DNA of 34,313 nucleotides from Pseudoalteromonas luteoviolacea H33-S (GCF_001625695.1 NZ_AUXY01000093.1:1-34313), one strand, 5' to 3'. Positions 14,405-23,213 are shown, counted from the first letter of the stretch. Notes: generated by a model from the letters alone, not told the origin. Made by a program: numbers and translations.

Positions 14405-14930
14405 TTTCCCTCACAAGGCGGTCTATGCCACCCTCAACATTTTATTTTTATAAAATTTACTTGCAGCGCACCAATAAAAAACACATTAAATTAAACCCAG
14501 GGCAACATGTAAGCATTTAATTTAAAAGGATTTTAACCCCCAGTACTGGTTTGATATTATACGCTTACTTTAATGTGTAAGTAATGAAATCTTAAAATTT
14601 TGTCTAAATCATAACTCTGTTACTACTGGGTCTAGTACAGAGCATTCCTTAGCGTTTATCAGAAGAAAAAACCAAATAACGACAAATAAATAGAGTGCCA
14701 CATCTTTCTGCATCAATTCTTTTTTCGTCTACACTGAAATTATTCTGCAGCTCACAAGGTCTTTTCTAGCAAGTCGTCCGGAGCGCATAAAGTTTGCTTT
14801 TTTTGTATCGCGCGCATTTGCAAAAAAAGTCAATAAATCGAGCGCTGGAGTGGTGCTTTTCCTATACAAAATACAGCCCACTCTGGTTTGCTCTATAAAT
14901 TTGGCAATACCAAAACACGAGGAAACGACA
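14405..14930. other. 526-bp divergent intergenic region upstream of the buf operon
   Basis: No gene is supported here. It holds the promoters of the Imm49-like gene (minus) and the buf operon (plus). The one striking structure is CTTTTTTTG (14797-14805) and CAAAAAAAG (14821-14829), a perfect 9-bp inverted repeat around a GCGCGC-containing spacer, about 100 bp before bufA. It could be an operator or a hairpin in the 5' leader. Buf operons are often controlled by metal-responsive ECF sigma factors, but no such gene is in the window. Confidence 0.5.
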
Positions 14931-15395
14931 ATGAAAGCATTAACAGGCGCCGCAATGGCAATGATGGTAGCGGGTCTTGTAGGCTGTAACGCAACTGATT
15001 CGAGCCAATCAAGCAATGCCAGCACAGCTGCAAGCTCTAAAGGTGCAACCACAGATTTAGTGCATTGCTATGACGTAAATATTTGCGGTGGTCACAACGA
15101 TTGTAAAACGGCAAATAATGCGTGTGCTGGCCATGCATCTTGTAAAGGGAGTGGGTTTGTCGGTATGCCAGCAAAAGCATGTGCCGATGTAGGCGGTAAG
15201 CAAAAAGACAGCTGGGTAGGCAGTATCGCAAAAGCCGATTTAGTACACTGCCACGATGTCAATATTTGCGGTGGTCATAATGACTGTAAAACAGCTAACA
15301 ACGCCTGTGCAGCACAAGCATCGTGTAAAGGCACAGGCTTTGTGAATATGCCAGCAAAAGCATGTAAAGATATTGGCGGTAAAGTCGGTAGTTAA
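14931..15395 (+). CDS. bufA: Bufferin-type metal-binding lipoprotein with two 6-Cys modules (BufA-like)
   Basis: 154 residues from the ATG at 14931 (SD GAGGAAA). A lipoprotein signal ends in LVGC (C19). After a Ser/Ala-rich linker come two near-identical modules, about residues 42-90 and 103-151, each with the pattern DLVHC-(Y/H)-DVNICGGHNDC and KTANNAC...SCKG(S/T)GFV and MPAKAC. Cys are at 46, 52, 58, 65, 71, 84 and again at 107, 113, 119, 126, 132, 145: a constant offset of 61, so this is an exact tandem duplication. The bufB and bufC genes follow, which identifies it as a bufferin of the 6/12-Cys type. Bufferins are periplasmic peptides whose Cys are modified to bind copper or related metals. 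Synonymous differences between modules suggest the duplication is old and maintained. Confidence 0.88.
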   Translation: MKALTGAAMAMMVAGLVGCNATDSSQSSNASTAASSKGATTDLVHCYDVNICGGHNDCKTANNACAGHASCKGSGFVGMPAKACADVGGKQKDSWVGSIAKADLVHCHDVNICGGHNDCKTANNACAAQASCKGTGFVNMPAKACKDIGGKVGS

Positions 15396-15407
15396 TAACT
15401 CTATTTG

Positions 15408-15428
15408 GAGCCTGTTCCAAACAGGCTC
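15408..15428 (+). promoter_or_regulatory. Hairpin between bufA and bufB (attenuator or stabiliser)
   Basis: GAGCCTGTT (15408-15416), CCA loop, AACAGGCTC (15420-15428): a perfect 9-bp stem right after the bufA stop and before bufB. It is not followed by a U-run, so it probably protects the bufA mRNA 3' end or partly lowers bufBC expression, matching the need for much metallophore and little enzyme. Confidence 0.6.
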
Positions 15429-15454
15429 TAAACAATCAATCTTGTGAGAACAGC

Positions 15455-16300
15455 TTGAACAGCACATCCCCCCCTTATGTTGGTTTCGGACTTGGCTTAC
15501 GCACTTGTTATTTTGAAGAAATAATAGCGACTAACCCAAAGGTAGACTGGTTTGAAATTATCTCCGAGAATTACTTTGTTGCAGGCGGTAAACCTTGGCA
15601 CTATTTATCACAAATAAAGGAGCGATACCCCATTGTGATGCATGGTGTATCTATGTCTATTGGCAGTACATCTGATGTCAACTTTGACTATTTAGATAAG
15701 CTTAAGCAGACGATTGATCGTGTTCAGCCGCTTTGGATATCTGACCATTTATGTTTTTCTTCTCTAGGCGACTTTAACAGTCATGACTTACTTCCTATGC
15801 CCTATACAGAAGAGTCTCTGACGCATTTGAGTCAACGCTTATCCATTGTACAAGACTATTTAGAGCGTCCACTTATTTTAGAAAATGTATCCAGTTACCT
15901 CACCTATCAAGCATCAGAAATGAACGAGTGGACATTTTTAGCTGAACTGCACAACAGAACAGGTTGCCAATTCTTATTGGACATCAATAATATTTATGTC
16001 AGTGCACGCAATCACCAATTTGACCCTAATGAATTTTTAGACGCTATTCCCTCATCAGCTATTGCGCAAATACATTTAGCAGGGCACAGCGATTTTGGCA
16101 GCCACGTCATTGATACACACGATCAACCTGTATGTGATGCCGTGTGGGAATTATTCTTGAAGTTTGCAAATAGCCATACGCCAGTCAATACCATGATAGA
16201 AAGAGATGATAATTTCCCTGATTTCAAAGAAATCATGGCTGAGCTAACGCATGCAAGATCTTTGGCCCCAAGCAACTGGAAAAATTATGAGTACGCTTGA
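15455..16300 (+). CDS. bufB: BufB/DUF692-family multinuclear iron oxidase
   Basis: 281 residues, TTG start. The TIM-barrel DUF692 (MbnB-like) motifs are all present: GLGLR (13-16), FEIISENYF (33-41), VMHGVSMSIG (H63), ISDHLCF (D97, H98), LENVSSY (E143), LLDINNIYVSARNH (D176), IAQIHLAGH (H207, H211), DTHDQPV (D220, H222) and MIERDDNFP (E249). These His/Asp/Glu residues hold a multinuclear iron centre; relatives convert Cys in peptide precursors to oxazolone/thioamide or related groups. With its partner BufC, it is expected to modify the BufA Cys. It overlaps bufC by 14 bp. Confidence 0.92.
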   Translation: MNSTSPPYVGFGLGLRTCYFEEIIATNPKVDWFEIISENYFVAGGKPWHYLSQIKERYPIVMHGVSMSIGSTSDVNFDYLDKLKQTIDRVQPLWISDHLCFSSLGDFNSHDLLPMPYTEESLTHLSQRLSIVQDYLERPLILENVSSYLTYQASEMNEWTFLAELHNRTGCQFLLDINNIYVSARNHQFDPNEFLDAIPSSAIAQIHLAGHSDFGSHVIDTHDQPVCDAVWELFLKFANSHTPVNTMIERDDNFPDFKEIMAELTHARSLAPSNWKNYEYA

Positions 16301-17075
16301 ACAATTACAAAGTGACTTTATAGCCATGCTACAGGGTCACAATACAAGCTTTACAGATCATATCGCACAACAAACTGGCTTGTCGCCCGGGCAACGCAGT
16401 GAAATCTATCAAAATGCATATCAAATTAGGCTTAAAAAAGTGCTTGAGCAAGACCATGAAATGCTTGGCTTATATTTAGGTGATGAATTATTCGATCAAA
16501 TGGCTGAGTCGTATTTAGCGCTATTTCCTTCTCAATCATCATCTCTTAGAGAGTATGGTGAACGTCTTCCGGATTTTCTCAGCGCCCATACACCTTTTAA
16601 AGAACATGGTATTTTATCCGAAATGGCCCTGTTTGAACGATTATTACTGAGAGCATTCGATGCCGCTGATGGCAAATTATTAGAGCTCGCCCACCTACAA
16701 TCCATAGAGCAAAAAGCTTGGCCTAATATCGTTTTGCAATTACACCATAGTGTGCACATACTTACTTGCAAATACTCTGCTGTTGAGAGTTGGCAAGCGC
16801 TGAAAAATAGCACTTCCCCTCCACCGCCAGAATTAAACAACACTCAGTACTGGATCATCGCAAGAGCCCGAGACAAACGAACTGGCTTTTATCCTTTATC
16901 TGAATGCCACTTTCAATGTTTGATGAGTATTAAGCAAGGTTTACCGTTTGGCTTTATTTGTGAAGCCGCAGCACATGTCACTGGCGATCAACAACAAGGT
17001 ACGCTCGAAGTCATGCAGTTACTGCAGCAAGGAATAGAGCTAGGTTGGTTTTTGCAGAGCTCAGCAATGCAATAA
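16287..17075 (+). CDS. bufC: BufC/DUF2063-family partner protein
   Basis: 262 residues from the ATG at 16287 (GGAAA upstream), overlapping the bufB end by 14 bp. The N-terminal domain (about 1-95) matches the HvfC/BufC N-terminal (DUF2063) family: F-I-A-M-L-Q-G-H, then GLSPGQRSEIYQNAYQIRLKKVLEQDHEML, LFDQMAESYLALFPSQSSSLREYGERLPDFL. The rest (LFERLLLRAFDAADGK...; a C-terminal winged-helix-like part with QLLQQGIELGWF) completes the family. BufC-type proteins are the partner that presents the precursor to BufB. Short ATG alternatives upstream are out of line with family starts. Confidence 0.88.
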   Translation: MSTLEQLQSDFIAMLQGHNTSFTDHIAQQTGLSPGQRSEIYQNAYQIRLKKVLEQDHEMLGLYLGDELFDQMAESYLALFPSQSSSLREYGERLPDFLSAHTPFKEHGILSEMALFERLLLRAFDAADGKLLELAHLQSIEQKAWPNIVLQLHHSVHILTCKYSAVESWQALKNSTSPPPPELNNTQYWIIARARDKRTGFYPLSECHFQCLMSIKQGLPFGFICEAAAHVTGDQQQGTLEVMQLLQQGIELGWFLQSSAMQ

Positions 17076-17086
17076 TAGGCACAGAT

Positions 17087-17512
17087 ATGAAAATGAGACA
17101 AAGGCTTCAACTTTATCAAATCAGTGTCATCTTTAGCATGCTATTTGCTTTAATCGGTTTCAGTTATAACACTTGGCGGTTAGAAGTCTCTGAGCATAAT
17201 AGTAATGTTCGCCTTGCTTGCTTTGAGATACTTAAGGAACTTGCTGCATTAGAACAACTCATTTATATCGCGCATTATGATAAAGATATGAATACGGCGA
17301 GCCCGCGAAAAGGCTGGATAAGAATAGGCCTTATCACAGACTTTAGTTATTTAGCTAATCAAGACGTCCAGTCAAGCTCTAAGGCGCTACACCAAACTTG
17401 GTCTGAGCATTGGGAGTCAGTGCCTGACGATAACCAGTCCGTTTTACTCATAGTTGACGATATTGACCAAGTGAGAGTCAGCATTAAAAAGCTGCTAACC
17501 TCACTCAATTAA
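17087..17512 (+). CDS. Small membrane protein of unknown function downstream of bufC
   Basis: 141 residues from the ATG at 17087, 11 bp after bufC, so probably the fourth gene of the operon. One membrane helix (about residues 12-30, VIFSMLFALIGFSYNTW) precedes a soluble acidic domain. The upstream in-frame ATG at 17045 would overlap bufC and lacks an SD, so the shorter form is preferred. I do not recognise a family. Two Cys are absent from any metal-binding pattern I can see. Its position suggests a role linked to the bufferin system, but that is inference. Confidence 0.65.
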   Translation: MKMRQRLQLYQISVIFSMLFALIGFSYNTWRLEVSEHNSNVRLACFEILKELAALEQLIYIAHYDKDMNTASPRKGWIRIGLITDFSYLANQDVQSSSKALHQTWSEHWESVPDDNQSVLLIVDDIDQVRVSIKKLLTSLN

Positions 17513-17565
17513 AAACAGATTAAACAAGTAGCTCGTGTTTGGTCTGTCTACTCTTATTCAACTCG

Positions 17566-17937
17566 CTAAGCTTTAGCGTTCTTCTTACACTTAGCATATA
17601 TTTTTAAATTGTAGCTCTTAGCAAATTCATACTGCTTAAGACGTTGCTGTTTATCCTGCTCAGACTTAATTACATCGCCAGTACTGGGCAAATACTTAAG
17701 GCCACACGATACTTTAAGCTCATCAAAGTCAAGCTGCTCAAGTCCCGGGAAAACAGGACGACGCCCCGTTGTTGCATAAAGCCTAAAGTCTTTATTTTCA
17801 ACTGCGCGAGCAATGGCATCAGACACATCTTTTTGTAATGTCATGTCTGTGGTTGACTCATTCTGATGCTCACCATACCCATCTGCACATCCAGCCAATA
17901 ACCAAGCCGATAACATCAAACCAATGTACGTTTTCAA
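17566..17937 (-). CDS. Small lipoprotein coupled to the metalloprotease
   Basis: 123 residues from a TTG start (17937). The lipoprotein signal has lipobox LAGC (C17). The mature part is charged, with a Cys-Gly pair (SCGLKY) and a terminal KCKKNAKA. I do not recognise it. The SD AAAGGAGAGC lies inside the last codons of the upstream protease gene, and the start overlaps the protease stop (TTGA), so the two are translationally coupled. It may be a chaperone, inhibitor or anchor for the protease; that is inferred from coupling only. Confidence 0.7.
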   Translation of the reverse strand: MKTYIGLMLSAWLLAGCADGYGEHQNESTTDMTLQKDVSDAIARAVENKDFRLYATTGRRPVFPGLEQLDFDELKVSCGLKYLPSTGDVIKSEQDKQQRLKQYEFAKSYNLKIYAKCKKNAKA

Positions 17938-20489
17938 ATTGCTCTCCTTTGCCTAGCTCTAATAAGCGTTAATAGCAACATCAGCCAACTGAGGTAGTAC
18001 ATCTGCCCTGAAGATCCACCGCCATCGTTACTTGGGGCCGCTGCCACAGTTATCGTCACCTGTGCCGTAGCCTCAACACCTGCTGCGTCTCTAACAACAT
18101 ACGACAACTGTTCAGAACCCAGAAAATCTGTGGCAGGTGTATAGGAAAGTTGGTTGTTGGATACAATAACACTACCTGTCCCTTGATAATTTACAGTGCC
18201 AATCACTAAATTATCGCCATCGACATCTATATCATTAGCCAGCACATTCAACAGGTTATTTTGTGTGTTCACAGTCACTGAAAATGTGTCATCTTGGCCA
18301 GAGGGTGCATCATTGACAGCCGTCACACTAATACTGGCATTAAAAGTATCGCTTGTAAGCTCTCCACGTACTGCCGTAATGGGCACGTTGAGCGTACCAT
18401 TGAAATTGGCCGTAGGTGTAACTGTTAACCCACTCACAGTATAGTTATCGCCATTTCCGACGGTGATGGACTCTGCATTAAATCCGCCCTCATATTTAAA
18501 GTTACTGATCTCCAAAGTAATATTGGTATCTTCCGCAACAGTTAAATTTTCCTGCTCAGTAATATTGGGCGCTATCGGTTCAGAGCTGCCCTGTATTTGC
18601 ACATTACCATTGTTCACTGCAAAAAATATATTATCGGTACATTTGATTTTTAACTTGCCATCAACAGAGCTCACGAGCCCAGCTAAGGTAACTTCATGCT
18701 CCCCATCATTAGCAACATTATCACCAATCACCGTTGGGAAGGTTTCACCACCATCTAGTGATAATAAAATATCAACAGTTCCACACGATATCGGTGCATT
18801 TTCTGTCCCAGCAGTTTCCCAACGCACTGTTTGTGTCCCCAGCATCCAAAGAGTGCCACTGGTTGGGTCTTGCACAGCAAACCCTTGCTGATTACCGACA
18901 ACCGTTACAATCATTGCATCGTCGGCGATATTGCCTGCACCATCTCGCACCAATAATTTAAAGTTTAAGCTGCGACTAGTCGTGGGCAGGACTTCTCCAT
19001 AACTGACTTGCCCAGATAATACATCTTCCATTTTAGGAAATGTTCTTTCCCCCTCTGGCACCGGGTTAAACACCCTAAATAGCGGCCCAGAGCCCATATC
19101 AGTTGCATCCTCTTGAGGGCTATTGGTTGCGCCTCCTAAATCGCTTTGCTGCCAACTATACATTAATGCATCACCATCCGCGTCCGTTGCACTGCCGCTT
19201 AAGATGAAAGGCGTTCTTGCGGGAATCGTGAAATTTTCGCCAGCCTCAACAACCGGTGCTTGATTAGTTTTTGCTGTTCTTATTCCACATGAGCTGCCAT
19301 CTGCTTGTCGAGTATATGCAGCCATCTGTTCTAGTGAATACACATGAAAGTATGGATCTGAGTTAGCTTGTAGGTTTTGTGTGTCGCAAATACCTGTATA
19401 CCCCATGATGGTTGAACCACTACCCGGCTCGAACGCAGCATCTTCAACACGGTTGCCATCACACGCACCAACCAGACCGTTAAAAGTATGATCTGCTCCT
19501 AATTGATGCCCAAGCTCATGAGCAACATAGTCTATAGCAAACGCATCATTGACTGGTTGTGGATTACCTGTGACCCCTTCGGCTTTTGCGCTTGTACATG
19601 CAACACCAAACCCAGCAAGCCCACCTGCCCCGGTTCCAACCAAATGCCCTATGTCATAGCTGTCAACGCTGGTTACGCTGGCAATTGCATCTGCAATTTT
19701 ATCAATGTCAGTATCATCATTAGCAAAAGGATCTGTTGCTGGGTCTAAAAAGATCAAATCGTCATTATTAGCTACAAGCTCAAAAGAGGTTGATAAATCT
19801 TGCATATAAACCTGATTTACCCGATTAACTAAAGTCACCAACGCAGCCATAACACCTGACTTTGTGCCACCATGAAATTGCGCATATTCCCCAGTAGTAA
19901 CAACTGCCAATCGGTATTTCACGTCTTGAGTTATACCAAACCTGAGCTGACGTGTATCGCTTAATCGCGACTGTGTGTGTGCCCCCGCTTTGCGCTTAAT
20001 TGGCTCATGTAGTAGATAATCTGATTTTGTGCTTTGACTATCTAGTGCGTATTTATTATACACTCTATACAAAGCTTGTTTTTGTTGACTTTGCCCGTTA
20101 ATAGGCTCAATAAATACGCGTTTTCCAGACAATTCATATACGCCAAAAAAGCCACTCGGTGAAAAATCAAAAGTCCCTTTCACAGCAGGGTTACCAACTT
20201 GGACTCCCGTATACGTTTTGATTTCAGGGTACTTACTTGCTAACTCTTTTGACATAACAAAGTAAGGTGTTAAGTGGAATTCATTAAACTGGCCGTCAGG
20301 TGTGGGGAGGTGTATTCTCACATCACCGCCTGAAGCAAAACGCTGCGCTAATTGGGGTGTGTCTAAATAAACTTTTTTTAAACCGCTTATGCTTTGCCTA
20401 CTTTCAAGCTCAGTCCATAGTTCTGTTTGACTTTTTGCATTTAAAGTAACCACTAGTACAGCAAAAGTAATGACTAAATATTTCACCAT
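17934..20489 (-). CDS. Secreted reprolysin-like zinc metalloprotease with GlyGly-CTERM sorting tail
   Basis: 851 residues from the ATG at 20489 (SD GGAAAG); a start 27 codons further up adds a tail without a signal peptide. Signal peptide 1-20. The metzincin motif HELGHQLGADH is at residues 324-334, with the Met-turn in GSTIMGYTGIC; preceding VVTTGEYAQFHGG and VNRVNQVYMQDLS fit the reprolysin-4 fold. After about 410 come PKD/cadherin-like beta domains (SGSATDADGDALMYSWQQ; DDTFSVTVNTQNNLLNVLANDIDVDGD). The end has GGGSSG (about 823-828), a hydrophobic helix and RARQRRAI: a GlyGly-CTERM tail, cut by rhombosortase after type II secretion. Likely an extracellular or cell-surface protease. Confidence 0.9.
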   Translation of the reverse strand: MVKYLVITFAVLVVTLNAKSQTELWTELESRQSISGLKKVYLDTPQLAQRFASGGDVRIHLPTPDGQFNEFHLTPYFVMSKELASKYPEIKTYTGVQVGNPAVKGTFDFSPSGFFGVYELSGKRVFIEPINGQSQQKQALYRVYNKYALDSQSTKSDYLLHEPIKRKAGAHTQSRLSDTRQLRFGITQDVKYRLAVVTTGEYAQFHGGTKSGVMAALVTLVNRVNQVYMQDLSTSFELVANNDDLIFLDPATDPFANDDTDIDKIADAIASVTSVDSYDIGHLVGTGAGGLAGFGVACTSAKAEGVTGNPQPVNDAFAIDYVAHELGHQLGADHTFNGLVGACDGNRVEDAAFEPGSGSTIMGYTGICDTQNLQANSDPYFHVYSLEQMAAYTRQADGSSCGIRTAKTNQAPVVEAGENFTIPARTPFILSGSATDADGDALMYSWQQSDLGGATNSPQEDATDMGSGPLFRVFNPVPEGERTFPKMEDVLSGQVSYGEVLPTTSRSLNFKLLVRDGAGNIADDAMIVTVVGNQQGFAVQDPTSGTLWMLGTQTVRWETAGTENAPISCGTVDILLSLDGGETFPTVIGDNVANDGEHEVTLAGLVSSVDGKLKIKCTDNIFFAVNNGNVQIQGSSEPIAPNITEQENLTVAEDTNITLEISNFKYEGGFNAESITVGNGDNYTVSGLTVTPTANFNGTLNVPITAVRGELTSDTFNASISVTAVNDAPSGQDDTFSVTVNTQNNLLNVLANDIDVDGDNLVIGTVNYQGTGSVIVSNNQLSYTPATDFLGSEQLSYVVRDAAGVEATAQVTITVAAAPSNDGGGSSGQMYYLSWLMLLLTLIRARQRRAI

Positions 20490-20725
20490 AAGTCTTTCCA
20501 GCTTTATGAGATCTATATTACAGCATAGTAAGAGATAGACTGATTGCTGCTCTTTTTTTGATTCAAACATGAATTGAACAGGTTTTCATTTGTAGGAAAT
20601 TGCCGATCAGAGCTGTAGGCTATAGGTGTTAATGCATGTAATTACGTAAAAAATCTCATCAGACCACTTGAAACAACAGAACAATAGCTCTAAATTTGAA
20701 TCATGAAACTTGCAAAGGGAAAGGC

Positions 20726-20953
20726 ATGATTTTTTTAATTCGTTTTATAGCGTGTATAGCGATGACAACGCTATCATTTATCTATCTTATTGAAATGGAA
20801 TTTGTCAAAACGAGTTTACTCGCAATATTGGCTATTGTTTTAAATCCAAGTACCAAACATACTCCGCTTGAAAGTGATAATGGTAAACGACTTTTCGATA
20901 AATATCTTGTAGATAAGCCCAAAAGAAGTCGTAATACCTTAAAGCCTTGGTAA
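20726..20953 (+). CDS. Small membrane protein, unknown
   Basis: 75 residues from the ATG at 20726 (SD GGGAAAGG). One or two membrane segments (IFLIRFIACIAMTTLSFIYLI and TSLLAILAIVLNP) and a basic tail KPKRSRNTLKPW. It is free-standing between the metalloprotease gene and the convergent solute-binding protein gene. No family recognised. The SD and hydrophobic pattern make it likely to be real, but there is no conserved domain. Confidence 0.5.
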   Translation: MIFLIRFIACIAMTTLSFIYLIEMEFVKTSLLAILAIVLNPSTKHTPLESDNGKRLFDKYLVDKPKRSRNTLKPW

Positions 20954-20979
20954 ATAATGTACTAAAACTAATGTCTGTA

Positions 20980-21717
20980 TTAAGGGCCAAGATAGCGGCT
21001 ATTATGCTCAGCTAATGCCCTTCTTACTTTTTCAATTAACTGCTTATCTGTATTTAAATTAAACGCCATACATGCACGTCTATCAGAATTATTCCGTACC
21101 TCAATCACTGGCACAACAACATTATAGTTAACACCAATAGACTTCAATGTTGCATGCATGGTGTACTCTGTTGTCAGTAAGAAATCTATTCTACCTGCTA
21201 ATAACTTCCTCTGAGATGCACTTGGATCTGCAGTGATATCGAGATTTGTGCCTGCTTCAAACCCATTCTTAGTTAAAAACTCATGAACCACGCTGCCACG
21301 AACAATCGAAATCACATATTTTTTCGCATCCTCTAGCGAATCCACTTGAATATCAGTTCTGCTTTTTAGTCTGAACAAGTACTGTCTAACAGGCCGCATT
21401 AAAGGGCAAGCCCACTCAAACAGATCTTCACGGTCACTACTTCTGTAAATAGAGTAAATCATTGTGTTAGGCTGTGTTTTTGTCAGCTTCATTGAACGAG
21501 CCCAGGGGTAAAGCTTGATATCGTATTCAATACCTGCAAGGTCTAGCACTTCACGCACTTTTTTTGTCGCGCGCCCTACAATTTCCCCCTGCGGGGTCGC
21601 ATAATTGTATGGCACCCACTCTTCAGTAACCACCTGAAGCTTAGGTATATCAGCAAAAGCATTGTTTTGGATACAAAAAAACAAAAGCACTAGCAACAGT
21701 GCCAACCTGTCAATCAC
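20980..21717 (-). CDS. Periplasmic solute-binding protein, SBP family 3 (orphan)
   Basis: 245 residues from a GTG start with a strong SD (GGAGGA). Signal peptide 1-22 (cleavage near AFA-D). The mature protein is a family-3 extracellular solute-binding domain: LQVVTEEWVPYNYATPQGEIVGRATKKVREVLDLAGIEYDI, then PWARSMKLTKTQPNTMIYSIYRS and, in the second lobe, SIVRGSVVHEFL and ADPSASQRKLLAGRIDFLLTTEYT. The ligand would be an amino acid-like compound. No permease or ATPase genes are near it, as is common for this expanded class in Alteromonadales; some act as sensors rather than transporters. Confidence 0.85.
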   Translation of the reverse strand: MIDRLALLLVLLFFCIQNNAFADIPKLQVVTEEWVPYNYATPQGEIVGRATKKVREVLDLAGIEYDIKLYPWARSMKLTKTQPNTMIYSIYRSSDREDLFEWACPLMRPVRQYLFRLKSRTDIQVDSLEDAKKYVISIVRGSVVHEFLTKNGFEAGTNLDITADPSASQRKLLAGRIDFLLTTEYTMHATLKSIGVNYNVVVPVIEVRNNSDRRACMAFNLNTDKQLIEKVRRALAEHNSRYLGP

Positions 21718-21891
21718 GACTCCTCCAAATAATTACCGATGAAACAATGACAATTGTTGCGCAATCTCTTTGTTACGCTTTACTAAAAGGATAGTCGTTA
21801 TGATGTGATGAGAAAAATAAAATCAAAAAACACATGCAAAGCAACAATAGTTTGTCGCTTTTCGATGGGAAATAACACTGTACAGAGGTGA

Positions 21892-22347
21892 TTACCTAAA
21901 GAATACCACCTTCTGAATTTTGCCATCTTCTATCTGATAACTTGTCACAAACTCAGAGCGTTTATCAATCACACCGTCCGCTTTTGTGCAAATTTCAGAT
22001 GTTTCATGATCTATCACGATGTTTCCGTTCGTGATCCGCTTGATAGACGTTGATTTCATACAATGCATCTTCTCAAACATTAACCCATAGCGTTTAATAA
22101 GTGGCTTCTTGCCTTTGAACATCAAGGTTTGCGGGTACATGTAAAACTCAACATCCTCTGCATACAAAGCTAAAAACTGACGAATATTCTGATTATTATA
22201 GGCTCGGATCAGCTTATCAATGACAGCCTCTGCAGCTTTTTCTTGTTCAGTTTTTTGTAGATTATATTCGCTCGCTTTATCCTCAAATGCTGGGTTCGCA
22301 ATAGCAACTGAACATATACACAAAGCAAATAGAAAAAAATACCTCAT
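21892..22347 (-). CDS. Exported SnoaL/NTF2-like protein
   Basis: 151 residues from the ATG at 22347, which has GGGGGAAG upstream; an upstream ATG adds 13 residues without a signal. Signal peptide MRYFFLFALCICSVAIA-N. The mature part has the SnoaL-like cone: KAAEAVIDKLIRAYNNQNIRQFLALYAEDVEFYMYPQTLMFKGKKPLIKRY, with the D-V-E-F turn, and strands ending SEFVTSYQIEDGKIQKVVFF. Related cytosolic proteins bind small hydrophobic ligands; here the location is periplasmic. Function unknown. Confidence 0.75.
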   Translation of the reverse strand: MRYFFLFALCICSVAIANPAFEDKASEYNLQKTEQEKAAEAVIDKLIRAYNNQNIRQFLALYAEDVEFYMYPQTLMFKGKKPLIKRYGLMFEKMHCMKSTSIKRITNGNIVIDHETSEICTKADGVIDKRSEFVTSYQIEDGKIQKVVFFR

Positions 22348-22418
22348 ACTTCCCCCTTTTTGGTACGGGCGAGTAGAGTATAACAATTTTATAATATGTA
22401 ATACAGCCTAGGTTAAGC

Positions 22419-23159
22419 TTACCAGTATTGCTCAACCGTAATATGCCCTGGTTCTATTCTGCGATGTTTTTTAAAACCAAGCTGTTGTAATAGCAACGTC
22501 GTATCTTTCACCATTTCAGGGTTGCCACATAACATAAAATGGCTATCTTTGGGTATTGCTGGCAGCTTACAAAAGCTCAAAAGTTGTCCATTTTTAATAA
22601 TATCAGTCACCCTGCCACTTAATCCTATGTCCGGCTTTTCGCGACTTACCAAAGGAACATAAGTAAACTGTTTAAACAACTTTTCAGTCGCACGAATTTG
22701 ATCTTGATAACAGAGATCTGTGTTTAAACGTACGCCATGAACAAGTACAACTCGCTTAAACTGCTTCCAGAGCTTTCCATCGCTAACAATAGACAAAAAT
22801 GGACCAATTGCAGTGCCTGTAGACAACATCCATAACGTATCTGCTTGGGGCACTTCATCCGTTGTAAAGTATCCGGAGGGCTTATTATAAACCCAAACGT
22901 CATCCCCCTCATTCAGTTGAGCCAACCTAGCAGACAACGCACCATCCTCAACCTCTATTAGATAAAACTCAAGCAAGGGATCAGAAGGCGAATTCACAAA
23001 TGAATAAGCGCGTGCCACTCGCTTATCACCAATATCTAGTGCTAATTTCGTGAATTGACCTGCTGTAAAGTCTTGAATATCGGCCGCAACTTTTAGGCTG
23101 AATAAGCTCGGTGTCCACCAATTAACTTCTACAACTTTTCCTATTACCCAATTTGTCAT
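22419..23159 (-). CDS. fpr: Ferredoxin--NADP(+) reductase
   Basis: 246 residues, the usual size of bacterial subclass I Fpr. FAD-binding motif RVARAYSFVNSP near residue 48, and the NADP-binding part with STGTAIGPFLSI (about 112-124), HGVRLNTDLCYQDQI, LVSRE and CGNPEMV. The C-terminal HITVEQYW ends in the conserved aromatic Trp after a Tyr that stacks on FAD. It passes electrons between NADPH and ferredoxin/flavodoxin, for Fe-S repair and oxidative stress defence. Monocistronic here. Confidence 0.93.
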   Translation of the reverse strand: MTNWVIGKVVEVNWWTPSLFSLKVAADIQDFTAGQFTKLALDIGDKRVARAYSFVNSPSDPLLEFYLIEVEDGALSARLAQLNEGDDVWVYNKPSGYFTTDEVPQADTLWMLSTGTAIGPFLSIVSDGKLWKQFKRVVLVHGVRLNTDLCYQDQIRATEKLFKQFTYVPLVSREKPDIGLSGRVTDIIKNGQLLSFCKLPAIPKDSHFMLCGNPEMVKDTTLLLQQLGFKKHRRIEPGHITVEQYW

Positions 23160-23213
23160 ACCTGCACCACTATAAATGCATATACTAAAACAATGGCATA
23201 GATTAAAAGCTTG

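Noticed and set aside
14729..15052. 107-codon minus-strand frame across the bufA start
   Set aside because: It overlaps the signal peptide and SD of the well-supported bufA gene in the opposite strand and has no features of its own.
20490..20570. 27-codon N-terminal extension of the metalloprotease
   Set aside because: The extension would bury the signal peptide that begins at the ATG at 20489, which has its own SD.
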